A DNA stretch of 54,612 nt from Nitrospirae bacterium YQR-1 (GTDB lineage Bacteria > Nitrospirota > Thermodesulfovibrionia > Thermodesulfovibrionales > Magnetobacteriaceae), in the NCBI GenBank assembly GCA_039908095.1, contig JAMOBJ010000024.1, positions 1 to 54,612 on the forward strand, in the 5' to 3' direction. A model generated the notes under the pieces. That model worked only from the letters and a program-made list of their open reading frames with translations. It searched no databases and was not told where the DNA came from. Shown here piece after piece: positions 9,969-18,415 of the stretch (position 1 is its first letter; each line of letters opens with the position of its first letter). The translations under genes were made by a program, and so were the position numbers.

Positions 9969-10633
9969 AACAGTTTGGGATTGGTTTGGGAGAAAATCTC
10001 ATCCGGCAGTTTTTTATTTTCTGACTCTGTCTTAAAATCTATCTCTATTCTGTCCCCTGTGTTTTTATTATCCTCGCTTTGCTCTGTTATGATTAACCTT
10101 GTAACACGGTAATTGGCAGGGTTTATATGGAACGTAAAAGAGCTTAATTTTGACGGCTTGCCGGAGGAGTACGGAGCAAGCATAACCCTGATTTCTTTGT
10201 CTTTTTTAACTTCCAGATTATACGTTTTGTTAAGGGATGTAAAATCTCCTTTTATGAATTTCATCATCTGCTCCATCACCTGTGCAAAAAACTCAGAACC
10301 CGCAAGTTTCATCTTTCTTGTCTTACCTTCTGTCACCTCATATTTGGAAGCGGCCCCCTGACTAAATATTAAAATACTTTTGTACGGTTCAGTTATCTCC
10401 CATCTCATCATATTTGGAGCTTGAAAATACAGGCGTCCCTTAGACGTCAGACGCTCTTCAAAAAGGCTTAAATATCGTGTTTGTGTAAAGGCAGCCTCCA
10501 ATGATTCCACCTTGCCTAAATTGCTTTTTAGATCTTCCAGCAGTTTTTGATTATTTTCCGTAAACTCCGCCGCCTCTGCTATATTGCATAGCAGTGACAC
10601 GCAAATGAATATTAATGAGAATGTTTTAAACAT
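9965..10633 (-). CDS. LolA-like outer-membrane lipoprotein carrier of the cluster
   Basis: A periplasmic LolA-fold protein (222 aa from the preferred start). The chosen ATG gives a Sec signal (MFKTFSLIFICVSLLCNIAEA) and has AGGTGG just upstream. A start 11 codons earlier would put a charged extension ahead of the signal. The body shows LolA-type features: helix KLLEDLKSNLGKVESLEAAF, then ASKGRLYFQAPNMMRWEIT-like strands (SKGRLYFQAPNMMRWEI) and a repeated beta pattern. Aryl polyene clusters encode such a dedicated carrier (ApeL-like) for the lipid product. It overlaps the upstream ketosynthase-like gene by 22 bp and the lyase by 4 bp. General housekeeping LolA is a less likely reading because of the context. 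Confidence 0.82.
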   Translation of the reverse strand: MFKTFSLIFICVSLLCNIAEAAEFTENNQKLLEDLKSNLGKVESLEAAFTQTRYLSLFEERLTSKGRLYFQAPNMMRWEITEPYKSILIFSQGAASKYEVTEGKTRKMKLAGSEFFAQVMEQMMKFIKGDFTSLNKTYNLEVKKDKEIRVMLAPYSSGKPSKLSSFTFHINPANYRVTRLIITEQSEDNKNTGDRIEIDFKTESENKKLPDEIFSQTNPKLF

Positions 10634-11628
10634 TTTCCACCTGTGATTATATAGTTTTGAAAACACTTATCTTTCCCTCTTTTGATTATGATTCTCTCTT
10701 GCCGGCCGATTGCCTTACCACTGAGTGTCACCTGTTTGCTTTTAATAACTGCGGCTGCACAAAGGTACAGAGCGTCAACGCAGGGGCTGTAACCGCAAAT
10801 CCTCTCTATGCCCGATAACTCAGAACTTAAGGAGGGCTCTGAGCCACTATTGCCCTGCGAGATTTCTAAAGTGTACTGAACTGTGCACCCAACGCCATAA
10901 TCAAAACCACTACTTTGGATTTCCTTTATGCAGCCGTACTTTGCATTGTCATCTTTGCTAAGTACAAAGGAGACAAAGAACTCACCCGGCTCATACACCA
11001 CATCATCCTGTGCACAGCCCTCCTTAAACAAAGCCGTGGCATAGTTTCTGAGCATGTGATTCTCATCTCCGATACAAGCAAACACATAATCACAAGAGTC
11101 TTGTTTAAGCCATGCGGCGGCGGTTTCTATCACCTGGGCTGTGGTTAGCTCAAAGCTGCTGATTGTTGTGACAGGCCCGGTTATCTTTAAAGCTATTGAT
11201 ATCTGAGCGCATATGGAATTATGCACGGAATTTATAAAATCAGTAGGCGATGGGGCACTGTCACCATAATCAATAAGACTATCCTGAAAATTAAAAGAAG
11301 CATTTAAACACCCATAACCGGTGCCTGTTACTATCCCGATATTTTTATTAGTATCATCAACTATGCCGGCATCTTTTAAGGCTAATATGGAGCAAAGGAG
11401 CGCCTTTTGTGCAAGTGGGTCAATTCTCCTTAGTAATGCAGGCGAGATGTAATCTTTCAATCCCTCAGCCACAGCCTTAAACATGCCAAGTTCTCTTTGG
11501 CCCTGTGCCAGATCAATAAGCTCCATTACATATTGCGGTTTCCTCCGGCCTCTAAGCCCCTGCCAAAAATGCTCCACCCCAACCCCAAACGGAGTTATCA
11601 TGCCAAGCCCTGAGATGCCTGCCTTCAC
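10612..11628 (-). CDS. Ketosynthase-like chain length factor (no catalytic Cys)
   Basis: A 338-aa KS-fold protein (MKAGISGLGMITPFGVGVEH is the typical thiolase-fold start) that is shorter than an active KAS II. Aligning GPVTTISSFELTTAQ with the active-site strand of the neighbouring ketosynthase (GPAATVANACSSG) places Glu160 where the nucleophilic Cys belongs. Neither catalytic His motif (SHGT, GHTLGA) is present. It is therefore probably the non-condensing subunit of a KS/CLF heterodimer, as known for ApeO/ApeC, and may set polyene length. Known CLFs more often carry Gln at this position. It overlaps the catalytic KS gene by 4 bp, which suits stoichiometric production. Confidence 0.82.
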   Translation of the reverse strand: MKAGISGLGMITPFGVGVEHFWQGLRGRRKPQYVMELIDLAQGQRELGMFKAVAEGLKDYISPALLRRIDPLAQKALLCSILALKDAGIVDDTNKNIGIVTGTGYGCLNASFNFQDSLIDYGDSAPSPTDFINSVHNSICAQISIALKITGPVTTISSFELTTAQVIETAAAWLKQDSCDYVFACIGDENHMLRNYATALFKEGCAQDDVVYEPGEFFVSFVLSKDDNAKYGCIKEIQSSGFDYGVGCTVQYTLEISQGNSGSEPSLSSELSGIERICGYSPCVDALYLCAAAVIKSKQVTLSGKAIGRQERIIIKRGKDKCFQNYIITGGKCLKHSH

Positions 11629-12815
11629 TGCTCTGTCCCTGTAAGCAGCAGAGCTGAGTTTGTACCGCCAAAAGCCAGTGAGGTGGAAAGCGCTGCACTG
11701 GTTTTAACTGCTGTTGTCTTTATAGTGGGAGAGAGCATACATTTTTCATCATAATGCTCAAAACCCAAAGTGGCGGGTATCATTCCGTCACACAGCGACT
11801 TTACGGAAAACACGGCCTCAAGAGCCCCTGCTGCTCCCAATGTGTGTCCTGTGTATGATTTGGTGGACGTCACAGGTATCTCTGTGCTAAATAGCCGGCT
11901 AATAATAGCTCCCTCCGCACAGTCGTTAGCCTCCGTTGATGTGCCATGGGAATTGATGAAGGAAATATCTCTGATATTGAGTGTGCTTTGGCTTAAAGCA
12001 AAGGTTATAGCTTTTTTCAAACCGGTACCGTCAGGATGCGGTGAGGAACAGTGAAAAGCGTCCGCTGCCGTGCCGTATCCGGCGGCATAGGCAAGGGCTT
12101 TTGCCTTGCGGTTATTAGCGGCGCTATCCCGCTCAAGGACCAACACACCGGCGCCCTCGCCTAAATTTAACCCCTTCCGTCTTGCATCAAACGGGCGGCA
12201 TGGCTCATCAGATGTTACCAGCAAGGAAGCAAACCCTAAGTATGTTGTGCGGCAGAGTTCATCTGTTCCGCCCGCTATCACTATGTCGCATAAGTCCTGA
12301 CTCAGCCAGTGCATTGATATACCTATGGCGTCTGTGCCTGATGAGCAGGCGTTAGCCACAGTGGCGGCAGGGCCTTTGAGGTTATACCGTTTTCTGATAA
12401 ATAAGGCGGGATTATTACTGAGGTATCTCTCTATAGCTTCAAAGCCGGGGGTCTTGTTGTCTTTCCATGCACGGTAAAATTGCTCGTTATTTAATGTACA
12501 GGCCACCGTTGTTCCTATGCAAACCCCTACACGGTATCCTGAGGAGAGATCACTCTCTGTAAGTTGCGCCTGATTTAATGCCTCATGGAGTGCCTTTAAG
12601 AGAAGTCTGACAGAACGTGTCACCATAGTATTACTTTCCTCAGGCAACCGGCCCTTATACTCAAAGACCGGATATTGCACTTTTAAATCAGCTTCAAACA
12701 AGGAGGGCGGTGAGGGATTTCGAATGCCGGCGTACATATTTTGCAGGCATTGTTCTACATTACCGCCGGAGGCACATACCGCCCCTAATCCTGTTATCTT
12801 TATTGTTGAAGCCAT
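11625..12815 (-). CDS. Beta-ketoacyl-ACP synthase (catalytic KS of the polyene-like cluster)
   Basis: A 396-aa condensing enzyme of the FabF/ApeO type, which extends an ACP-bound acyl chain by decarboxylative Claisen condensation with malonyl-ACP. The full catalytic triad is visible: Cys157 (VANACSSGTDAIG), His290 (INSHGTSTEAND) and His324 (SYTGHTLGAAG). Length is normal. It immediately precedes the catalytically dead ketosynthase-like gene and overlaps it by 4 bp, so the two likely form the heterodimer. Fatty-acid KAS II is an alternative, but the neighbours (ammonia-lyase, MMPL, LolA, ACP, acyltransferase) favour a specialised polyene. Confidence 0.9.
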   Translation of the reverse strand: MASTIKITGLGAVCASGGNVEQCLQNMYAGIRNPSPPSLFEADLKVQYPVFEYKGRLPEESNTMVTRSVRLLLKALHEALNQAQLTESDLSSGYRVGVCIGTTVACTLNNEQFYRAWKDNKTPGFEAIERYLSNNPALFIRKRYNLKGPAATVANACSSGTDAIGISMHWLSQDLCDIVIAGGTDELCRTTYLGFASLLVTSDEPCRPFDARRKGLNLGEGAGVLVLERDSAANNRKAKALAYAAGYGTAADAFHCSSPHPDGTGLKKAITFALSQSTLNIRDISFINSHGTSTEANDCAEGAIISRLFSTEIPVTSTKSYTGHTLGAAGALEAVFSVKSLCDGMIPATLGFEHYDEKCMLSPTIKTTAVKTSAALSTSLAFGGTNSALLLTGTEQ

Positions 12816-12821
12816 TGCCCG

Positions 12822-13415
12822 TTATTGACTTTCATCGTCTTCTTTGGGTGACGTTGTTGTTACACTAAGGCCATTGTCGTCAAAGGCAAGAACTTTCTTT
12901 TTACGTGTGGCATACCAGTATGTCCACTTTTTCTTTTCTAATGAAGGGGTGACATGCTCAGGCGGATAACCATATGATATCAAAACAGCTCTTTTTGTCA
13001 TCCCTGCGGTGACAACACCCCCTTTTATGCTTTTTATCTCTTCCTCCGTTAACCCTGTAACCAGAATTTCAAATGGTTTCTTTGTAAATAACCTCTTTGC
13101 AAACGCCTCAGGACTCATGTTCCCATGATGGACAGGGTAGTATTTTATATAATGCCTTACATTATCACTTTTTGTTTGGAACTGTATATATTCAGGTTTT
13201 ATATCAATATTATAAACCTCTGTACCGGCTGCAATTATGCTGCCCTTTTTGTAGTTAAGACTCCATGCTGTAGAGCGCTCAAACCAAAGATTGTACGACG
13301 TATAATATGTCCCTGTACTCATATCCTCATCGTCAGCGGCAGCTAATTGGGTGCACACTATTGTAAGAGTAAGTAGAATAACTGCTGCTGTTATAGAAGA
13401 AAGTATTCTTTTCAT
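12822..13415 (-). CDS. Secreted protein with a BamE/SmpA-like segment
   Basis: A 197-aa protein with a Sec signal (MKRILSSITAAVILLTLTIV, cleavage probably near ADD at about 28-30). I do not recognise the N-terminal domain (about 30-125). Residues about 130-185 resemble SmpA/OmlA/BamE-type modules: GMTKRAVLISYGYPP followed by a W-x-Y strand and VLAFDDNGLSV. Such modules occur in small outer-membrane-associated proteins. The gene lies between the catalytic KS and the ACP, 6 bp upstream of the KS, which is not usual for described aryl polyene clusters. A role at the periplasmic face of the pathway is plausible but is inference. The C-terminus is acidic (SPKEDDESQ). Confidence 0.75.
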   Translation of the reverse strand: MKRILSSITAAVILLTLTIVCTQLAAADDEDMSTGTYYTSYNLWFERSTAWSLNYKKGSIIAAGTEVYNIDIKPEYIQFQTKSDNVRHYIKYYPVHHGNMSPEAFAKRLFTKKPFEILVTGLTEEEIKSIKGGVVTAGMTKRAVLISYGYPPEHVTPSLEKKKWTYWYATRKKKVLAFDDNGLSVTTTSPKEDDESQ

Positions 13416-13469
13416 GTTACACCTCTGTTGTTAAGAGTGTCCAGATAATATTTATCCGTTGGTATAGTA

Positions 13470-13730
13470 CTATGTGGCGTTTTGCACACTACGGATGTAG
13501 TCACTCAGGGTTTTAATGGACGTAAATATCTCCCGAACCTTCTGCATATCTTTAATTTCACAGTTAAAATGACGCTGTAATATTACTACCAGCTCCACGG
13601 CATCCAGTGAATCCAGCCCTAATCCCTCCTCACCAAAAAGGAAGTCATCATCTTTAATGTCCTCCGCCTTGATGTGGGTAAGCTTAAGGTCCCTGACTAT
13701 TATCTCTTTTAACTTATCCTCTGTCGTCAA
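13470..13730 (-). CDS. Acyl carrier protein of the polyene-like cluster
   Basis: An 86-aa ACP. The phosphopantetheine attachment site is Ser41 in LGLDSLDAVELVVIL, the canonical DSL motif at the head of helix II. Four-helix spacing is normal. It lies between the acyltransferase and the secreted BamE-like protein in a close-packed operon. The chain would be carried on this ACP during extension by the adjacent KS pair. Most characterised aryl polyene clusters have two ACPs; only one is visible here. Confidence 0.93.
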   Translation of the reverse strand: MTTEDKLKEIIVRDLKLTHIKAEDIKDDDFLFGEEGLGLDSLDAVELVVILQRHFNCEIKDMQKVREIFTSIKTLSDYIRSVQNAT

Positions 13731-13763
13731 ATAAACCCTCCATTTTGTTAAATACTAGTTTAA

Positions 13764-14672
13764 TTATTCTCTTAAAGAGTCCCCATCTTTAAGAGGGCTG
13801 CCCCAGAAATTACTGAAATTGTACCACATGTAAGGGTGTTTTGTTAAGAAATCTTCTATGAAGCCGGCATAACTCCTGACAAGGTATTTTTCGGCATCAG
13901 CCCGGGGCATATCTGAGGTCTTAAGTTCATCAGTCAGGCACTTGTACTCTATATAATACTTCATAGGGCCTATGCGTGAAGTTAGGAGCACAACTATGTC
14001 TGAGTTTGTAGCTGTTGCCAGCCGGTATGGATAAGCCGGGAAATGGGCATCATCCCCTAAAAAAGGTGTTACTACAGTGTCGGTTGTTGATATCCGGTCG
14101 CCCATTACGCATAAGCATTGTCCCTTTAACAGCACATTGGTTGCTTCTATCATTCCACCCATGAAATTACGCGGAGAGATCACACTGAAATTCTTTTTTT
14201 TGTTGTTCAGATCAAAAAAGTGTCCCCCTTGCCAGTTTTCCGTATCGAAGTGGAAGTGTACATTGCAGTGCATTTTATCATAAGTGGCCATTATGTTTTG
14301 CCACGGTCCGATATGTGTTGTCAGAAGAATCAACCCCCGGTTCTTTTTAACAAGCCCGGCAAATTGCTCCCTCTGTGGAAACTCCACCCCTATGCCCTCA
14401 GTTCCAACTATACCTAAGGCTACCTGTTCAATAAGCACTGCTCCGTATGTATAGATATATTTAAAACATGTAAGATAACGTGCGATAAAACCTCTTTGAG
14501 GAAAACGCCGCCTTAAATAGTGATCTGAAATTTTAAATACCGACGGCCGTAATAATATGTAATAGGGGAGTATTATTAATAATAAAACATAGGCAGCCCC
14601 GAGCCCTCCAATTTTAAGCAGCAAGTGAAAGATAAGAAAACCCGGCCTGTTACCATAAGTTGAGTTTGGCAT
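13764..14672 (-). CDS. LpxL/HtrB-type lysophospholipid acyltransferase
   Basis: A 302-aa membrane-associated acyltransferase of the LpxL/HtrB group. The N-terminal hydrophobic segment (LLIILPYYILLRPSVF, about 31-46) anchors it. The catalytic motif reads THIGPWQNI: His120 is present, but the acidic residue normally five positions on (H-x4-E/D) is Gln125. The second block, CVMGDR with PAYPYRLA, corresponds to the substrate-binding motifs of the family. In aryl polyene clusters such an enzyme is proposed to attach the polyene or a fatty acyl chain to a lipid anchor. Gln125 could reduce activity, or the family variant may use a different general base. The start is 2 bp after the GT2 gene. Confidence 0.87.
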   Translation of the reverse strand: MPNSTYGNRPGFLIFHLLLKIGGLGAAYVLLLIILPYYILLRPSVFKISDHYLRRRFPQRGFIARYLTCFKYIYTYGAVLIEQVALGIVGTEGIGVEFPQREQFAGLVKKNRGLILLTTHIGPWQNIMATYDKMHCNVHFHFDTENWQGGHFFDLNNKKKNFSVISPRNFMGGMIEATNVLLKGQCLCVMGDRISTTDTVVTPFLGDDAHFPAYPYRLATATNSDIVVLLTSRIGPMKYYIEYKCLTDELKTSDMPRADAEKYLVRSYAGFIEDFLTKHPYMWYNFSNFWGSPLKDGDSLRE

Positions 14673-14673
14673 A

Positions 14674-15867
14674 TTACGTCTTTATGTCCCTGCAGAGGGC
14701 CTTTACAGGCAGATAGATAATTAACCCGCACAGCAGCGCCAACAAGGGAGCAAGTATAATTGCACCGGCCACATACTCAAAAAACAGCTCACCTGCCACA
14801 GCCCACAGTTCCCTTGTTGTATGGATGTTGCCAAGGTCGGACATTTTCCATAGAAGTTTTCCATGTAAGATAAAATAGCCGGCCTCAAGAGCTAATACCG
14901 GTACAAACGGCGGTGCGCAAAAATGCTGCATGTTGATGGCTATCAATCTGTTTAATCTCAGTCTGGTCGCAACAAAACCAATAGTGACAGTATGCATAAA
15001 AAACAGCGGCAAAGTGCCGATAAATATCCCTGTCATGGCGGATATTATTATCTCCTGAGATGATGTTGCCTCAGTAAGGAGACGTTTGAGGCTTTTGACA
15101 GGTGTCTTTATCGAGAGCTTTCTTTTTTTCCTCTCCTCGGTTTCAAAATACTTCTTATGTGGGATGGGTAGGAAATTACGTATCACCAGGGCTGTGTAAG
15201 TAATGGAAATAAGCGCATTATCTGCAACCGCCCTGAAATGAGACGCCTTTATTGTTTCCTCGCTGTACTTAACTGATACGTCCGTCTGCTGTGTATCCAA
15301 CCCTGCCCATATGCCTTTGACCAGAATTTCGATTTCAAAATTATAGTGTCTGGCACTGACACTCAGCCTCTCAAATAGTGCTACAGGGTAGGCTCTGTAA
15401 CCGCTTTGTGTATCTTTCAATCTCAATCCCGTGCAGACCCATACCCAGAAATTAGAGAACCGTCTTCCAAATCTGCTGGAGCCGGGTACGCCCGTTTCAG
15501 GAAATACTCTGTTACCCAGCACTATGGAAAGGGGATTATCCTCAATTGCTGCAACAAACTTGCGGGCCTCTGCAGGGTCATGCTGTCCATCAGCGTCCAT
15601 AGTTATTATATGAGTATAGCCATTATTGCGGGCCTTGTTCGCCGCTGCTAAAAGAGCGGCGCCTTTACCCTGATTGCTCTCCCAGCCCTCAATAAAAAGC
15701 CTGTCGTGTGCCGGCAGAACAAACATTGCACCATCTGTGCTTCCATCGTTAAACACAAGCACATCATATCCGCTCTCCAGTGCCCTTAGTGTTATATCTA
15801 AAAGGGTCCCGGCATTATTATAAGTCGGAATAACTATCAATATGCGCAGATTCTGCTCAGTTAACAT
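14674..15867 (-). CDS. Glycosyltransferase family 2 fused to a DUF2062 membrane domain
   Basis: A 397-aa fusion. Residues about 5-230 are a GT-A family 2 domain: LRILIVIPTYNNAGTL nucleotide-binding start, VFNDGSTDGA, and the metal-binding DADGQHDP. Residues about 250-390 are a DUF2062-type membrane domain (FIGTLPLFFMHTVTIGFVA, then two further helices). I chose the ATG at 15867 because the GT2 core begins right there. The longer frame starts with a TTG and adds an ill-fitting 29-residue stretch. GT2-DUF2062 fusions accompany acyltransferases in aryl polyene clusters. This is the first gene of the run, with a family A repeat between it and xerC. Confidence 0.88.
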   Translation of the reverse strand: MLTEQNLRILIVIPTYNNAGTLLDITLRALESGYDVLVFNDGSTDGAMFVLPAHDRLFIEGWESNQGKGAALLAAANKARNNGYTHIITMDADGQHDPAEARKFVAAIEDNPLSIVLGNRVFPETGVPGSSRFGRRFSNFWVWVCTGLRLKDTQSGYRAYPVALFERLSVSARHYNFEIEILVKGIWAGLDTQQTDVSVKYSEETIKASHFRAVADNALISITYTALVIRNFLPIPHKKYFETEERKKRKLSIKTPVKSLKRLLTEATSSQEIIISAMTGIFIGTLPLFFMHTVTIGFVATRLRLNRLIAINMQHFCAPPFVPVLALEAGYFILHGKLLWKMSDLGNIHTTRELWAVAGELFFEYVAGAIILAPLLALLCGLIIYLPVKALCRDIKT

Positions 15868-16016
15868 TGTTTTTTTATCACCGTTAGTTCTACGGGAATC
15901 ACTTCTCCAAAAAAATCCAATACAAATATACTTTTGCGTTTTACTATAAAACAAAAAAGCTGCTACTTTTTTATAATAAAAAAAGTTTACAACAATATTA
16001 TTATCTTTTTCAACTC

Positions 16017-16157
16017 ATACCAAGCAGCAGTAAAAAGAGTAACGAGGCGGCTGGGAGAAAGCGACACCTCCCCTTACAGGGGATTCCCCTTTAGGGGAGA
16101 CGTCAAGGAGTTTTAGACGAAGCCAACGAAGTTAATCGAATGACTGCAACTTGGTAT
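16017..16157 (+). repeat. Dispersed MITE-like repeat, family A, copy 2
   Basis: The ends are ATACCAAGCAGCAG and CTGCAACTTGGTAT. The interior is the long type, with CTCCCCTTACAGGGGATTCC followed by CCTTTAGGGGAGACGTC, then GCCAACGAAGTTAATCGA. It fills the space between xerC and the first gene of the polyene-like operon, upstream of both the likely promoter and the downstream end of xerC. Confidence 0.88.
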
Positions 16158-16176
16158 CATACATCTTTCATATCCT

Positions 16177-17100
16177 TTACCTAGCCAAAGGGTGGCTTTT
16201 GTCGTATGTGTCCATGAGGTGTTCGATATCCAGATGCGTGTAGCGTTGAGTGGTGGAAAGTGAGGAGTGTCCAAGCAGCTCTTGTATAACTCTGAGGTCG
16301 GCGCCGCCGTGAAGCAAGTGTGTCGCAAAGGTATGTCTTAAAGTGTGCGGACCCATCTTTCCCTGTATCCCGATAAGGCGGGCAAATTTTACCACAATCC
16401 TTCTGATATGCCGCACTGTCAGACGCCTTCCGCCTGAATTTAAAAAAAGAGCACCTGAGTCATCCTCAGTCGTTTTCTTAGAGGCGGCGCCTTTAGCCCT
16501 TGTCTTTTTAATCAGCAAACGCTCAATCAGATAAATCTTTACAGCCTTAACAGCAGGTTCACCAACCGGAACAATTCGCTGTTTTTTCCCCTTTCCCATG
16601 ACCTTTATGAGTCCCTGATTAAGGTTTATATCCTCCATGTTAGTGCCGGTAAGTTCGCTGATTCTGAGGCCGCTTGAATAGAAAAGCTCAACTATCGCCC
16701 TGTTTCTGGCCATGATAAATCCCATCCCTGAGGTTTTCTCTATCAGGTTAAATACATCATCAACACTTAAGAATTTAGGAAGCGCTCTGGGCGCCTTTGG
16801 GGTCGGCACAAGCCTGGTGGGATTGTTTGCTACAACCCCCTGAGCACGGAGATACTTAAAAAATGACTTAACAGTGGCAAGCCTTCTTGCAACAGTTGAC
16901 TTAGCAAGCCCCGCCCGGCTTTGTGACGCTACAAAGCCCCTTATATCATATAAATCGGTATCTCCGGCATCTTTTTCCGCTGCTGTTTTCAGGAATTCAT
17001 CGAGGTCCTTGCCGTATGCCCGCAGGGTGTGCTCTGAGGCGTTAACCTCTGTGGACATATACCTTAAAAAATCATCTATATGCTGCTTTAATGAACCCAT
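16177..17100 (-). CDS. xerC: Tyrosine recombinase XerC
   Basis: A 307-aa site-specific tyrosine recombinase, the usual Xer length. An N-terminal SAM-like DNA-binding domain (about 1-90) is followed by the catalytic domain. All catalytic residues are visible: Arg146 (SGLRISEL), Lys170 in the beta-hairpin (MGKGKKQRIVPVG), His252-x-x-Arg255 (HTLRHTFATHLL), His278 (LLGHSSLSTTQRYTH) and nucleophile Tyr287. With a partner it resolves chromosome dimers at dif; no dif-like site was identified here. A trmFO-xerC order is known from several phyla and supports XerC over XerD. It overlaps trmFO by 29 bp. An integrase of a mobile element is unlikely. Confidence 0.9.
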   Translation of the reverse strand: MGSLKQHIDDFLRYMSTEVNASEHTLRAYGKDLDEFLKTAAEKDAGDTDLYDIRGFVASQSRAGLAKSTVARRLATVKSFFKYLRAQGVVANNPTRLVPTPKAPRALPKFLSVDDVFNLIEKTSGMGFIMARNRAIVELFYSSGLRISELTGTNMEDINLNQGLIKVMGKGKKQRIVPVGEPAVKAVKIYLIERLLIKKTRAKGAASKKTTEDDSGALFLNSGGRRLTVRHIRRIVVKFARLIGIQGKMGPHTLRHTFATHLLHGGADLRVIQELLGHSSLSTTQRYTHLDIEHLMDTYDKSHPLAR

Positions 17101-18412
17101 CTATATCCGTAAGCGCCCTTTCCACAATCAGTTTTCGCCGTATGTTCTTGTCTTTTGTCTTAACCTCAAGCTGTGGAAACAGACTGAAATTTATATTGGA
17201 AGGTTGAAAAGCCCCGTGCTTTTGCTCTGTTGTCACATATTTAATAAGCGCTCCTGTTGATGTGGTCTCGGCAGGAAGGATGTGGGGAAGCGACTTAACT
17301 TTTCTTGCCGCCGTAATACCGGCAAAAAGTCCCATTGCAGTTGACTCGACATAGCCCTCAACTCCGGTAATCTGTCCGGCAAGAAGAATATGTTCATGTC
17401 CCTTTATGGCAAGTCCACTGTTGAGATATGTGGGGGAGTTGATATAAGTGTTTCTGTGAACACTGCCAAATCTGAGAAATTCGGCATTTTGCAGCCCAGG
17501 AATCATCCGAAAGACCCTCTGCTGCTCAGGGTACTTAAGTCTCGTTTGAAATCCAACCATGTTGTACGCACTCTTTTGCGTATTTTCCGTCCGCAACTGA
17601 ACCACTGCCCATGGTTGTTTCTGAGTTTGAGGGTCAATAAGGCCAACCGGTTTCATAGGGCCAAAGCGTGGTGTATTTATGCCGCGTGCGGCCATTGCCT
17701 CTATAGGCATACAGCCCTCAAACACTCTGCTGTCTTCAAAATCCCTGACAGCCACCCTGTCAGCGGCAACCAGTGCATCATAAAAGGCACTATAACACTG
17801 CGCATCCATCGGGCAGTTAATGTAATCATCCCCGCCTTTACCATATCGTGAGGCACTAAAGACCTGTGAGTAGTCAATGGTATCAGCGTCTATCACAGGG
17901 GCAATGGCATCATAAAAAAATAACGCCTCCTGTCCCAGCATTTCAGTGAGGCTCTTTGACATAGTGGGTGAGGTTAGAGGCCCTGTGGCTAAAATATATA
18001 CTTTAGGAGTACCGTCGGAAGCAACAGGGCTAAGCTCAGACAAATTCGATAGTTCCTCTCTGATAACCCTGATGTTTGGGTTTGACTCCACGGCGTTTGT
18101 AATAAACTCAGCAAAGCGTGTCCTGTCAACGGCAAGTGCGGAACCGGCAGGTACGGAGGTCTGACGTGCAGCCTCCATAATTAAAGAGCCGAGTCTGGTA
18201 AGCTCCTGCTTAAGCAGACCATGTGCAGTATCGGGTAGGTTGGAGCGCAGGGAGTTTGAACAGACAAGCTCACCCAGAAGCCCGGTTCTGTGCGCCTCAG
18301 TCTGCACGTTGGGTCTCATTTCGTAAATGGTAACGGCTATGCCGAAACGTGCCGCCTGCCATGCCGCCTCAGAGCCTGCCAGGCCGCCCCCTATTACAAC
18401 CACCTCAGGCAT
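17072..18412 (-). CDS. trmFO: TrmFO, folate-dependent tRNA m5U54 methyltransferase
   Basis: At 446 aa this is normal TrmFO length. It uses methylenetetrahydrofolate and FAD to methylate U54 in the T-loop of tRNAs. The FAD-binding N-terminus reads VVIGGGLAGSEAAWQAA. GELVCSNSLRSN carries the conserved cysteine used in catalysis, and DYINCPMDAQCYSAFYDAL the second conserved cysteine-bearing block. GQITGVEGYVESTAMGLFAG is the typical C-terminal FAD motif. GidA/MnmG is excluded by length and by these motifs. Its gene starts 3 bp after phoU-2 and overlaps xerC, so it is probably transcribed with pstB-phoU. Confidence 0.95.
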   Translation of the reverse strand: MPEVVVIGGGLAGSEAAWQAARFGIAVTIYEMRPNVQTEAHRTGLLGELVCSNSLRSNLPDTAHGLLKQELTRLGSLIMEAARQTSVPAGSALAVDRTRFAEFITNAVESNPNIRVIREELSNLSELSPVASDGTPKVYILATGPLTSPTMSKSLTEMLGQEALFFYDAIAPVIDADTIDYSQVFSASRYGKGGDDYINCPMDAQCYSAFYDALVAADRVAVRDFEDSRVFEGCMPIEAMAARGINTPRFGPMKPVGLIDPQTQKQPWAVVQLRTENTQKSAYNMVGFQTRLKYPEQQRVFRMIPGLQNAEFLRFGSVHRNTYINSPTYLNSGLAIKGHEHILLAGQITGVEGYVESTAMGLFAGITAARKVKSLPHILPAETTSTGALIKYVTTEQKHGAFQPSNINFSLFPQLEVKTKDKNIRRKLIVERALTDIDGFIKAAYR

Positions 18413-18415
18413 ACG

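Noticed and set aside
15934..16116. 60-aa open frame on the plus strand
   Set aside because: It is an A/T-rich leader plus the interior of repeat copy 2.
16177..17100. Phage or island integrase
   Set aside because: Length, intact Xer motifs and tight coupling to trmFO indicate a housekeeping XerC.
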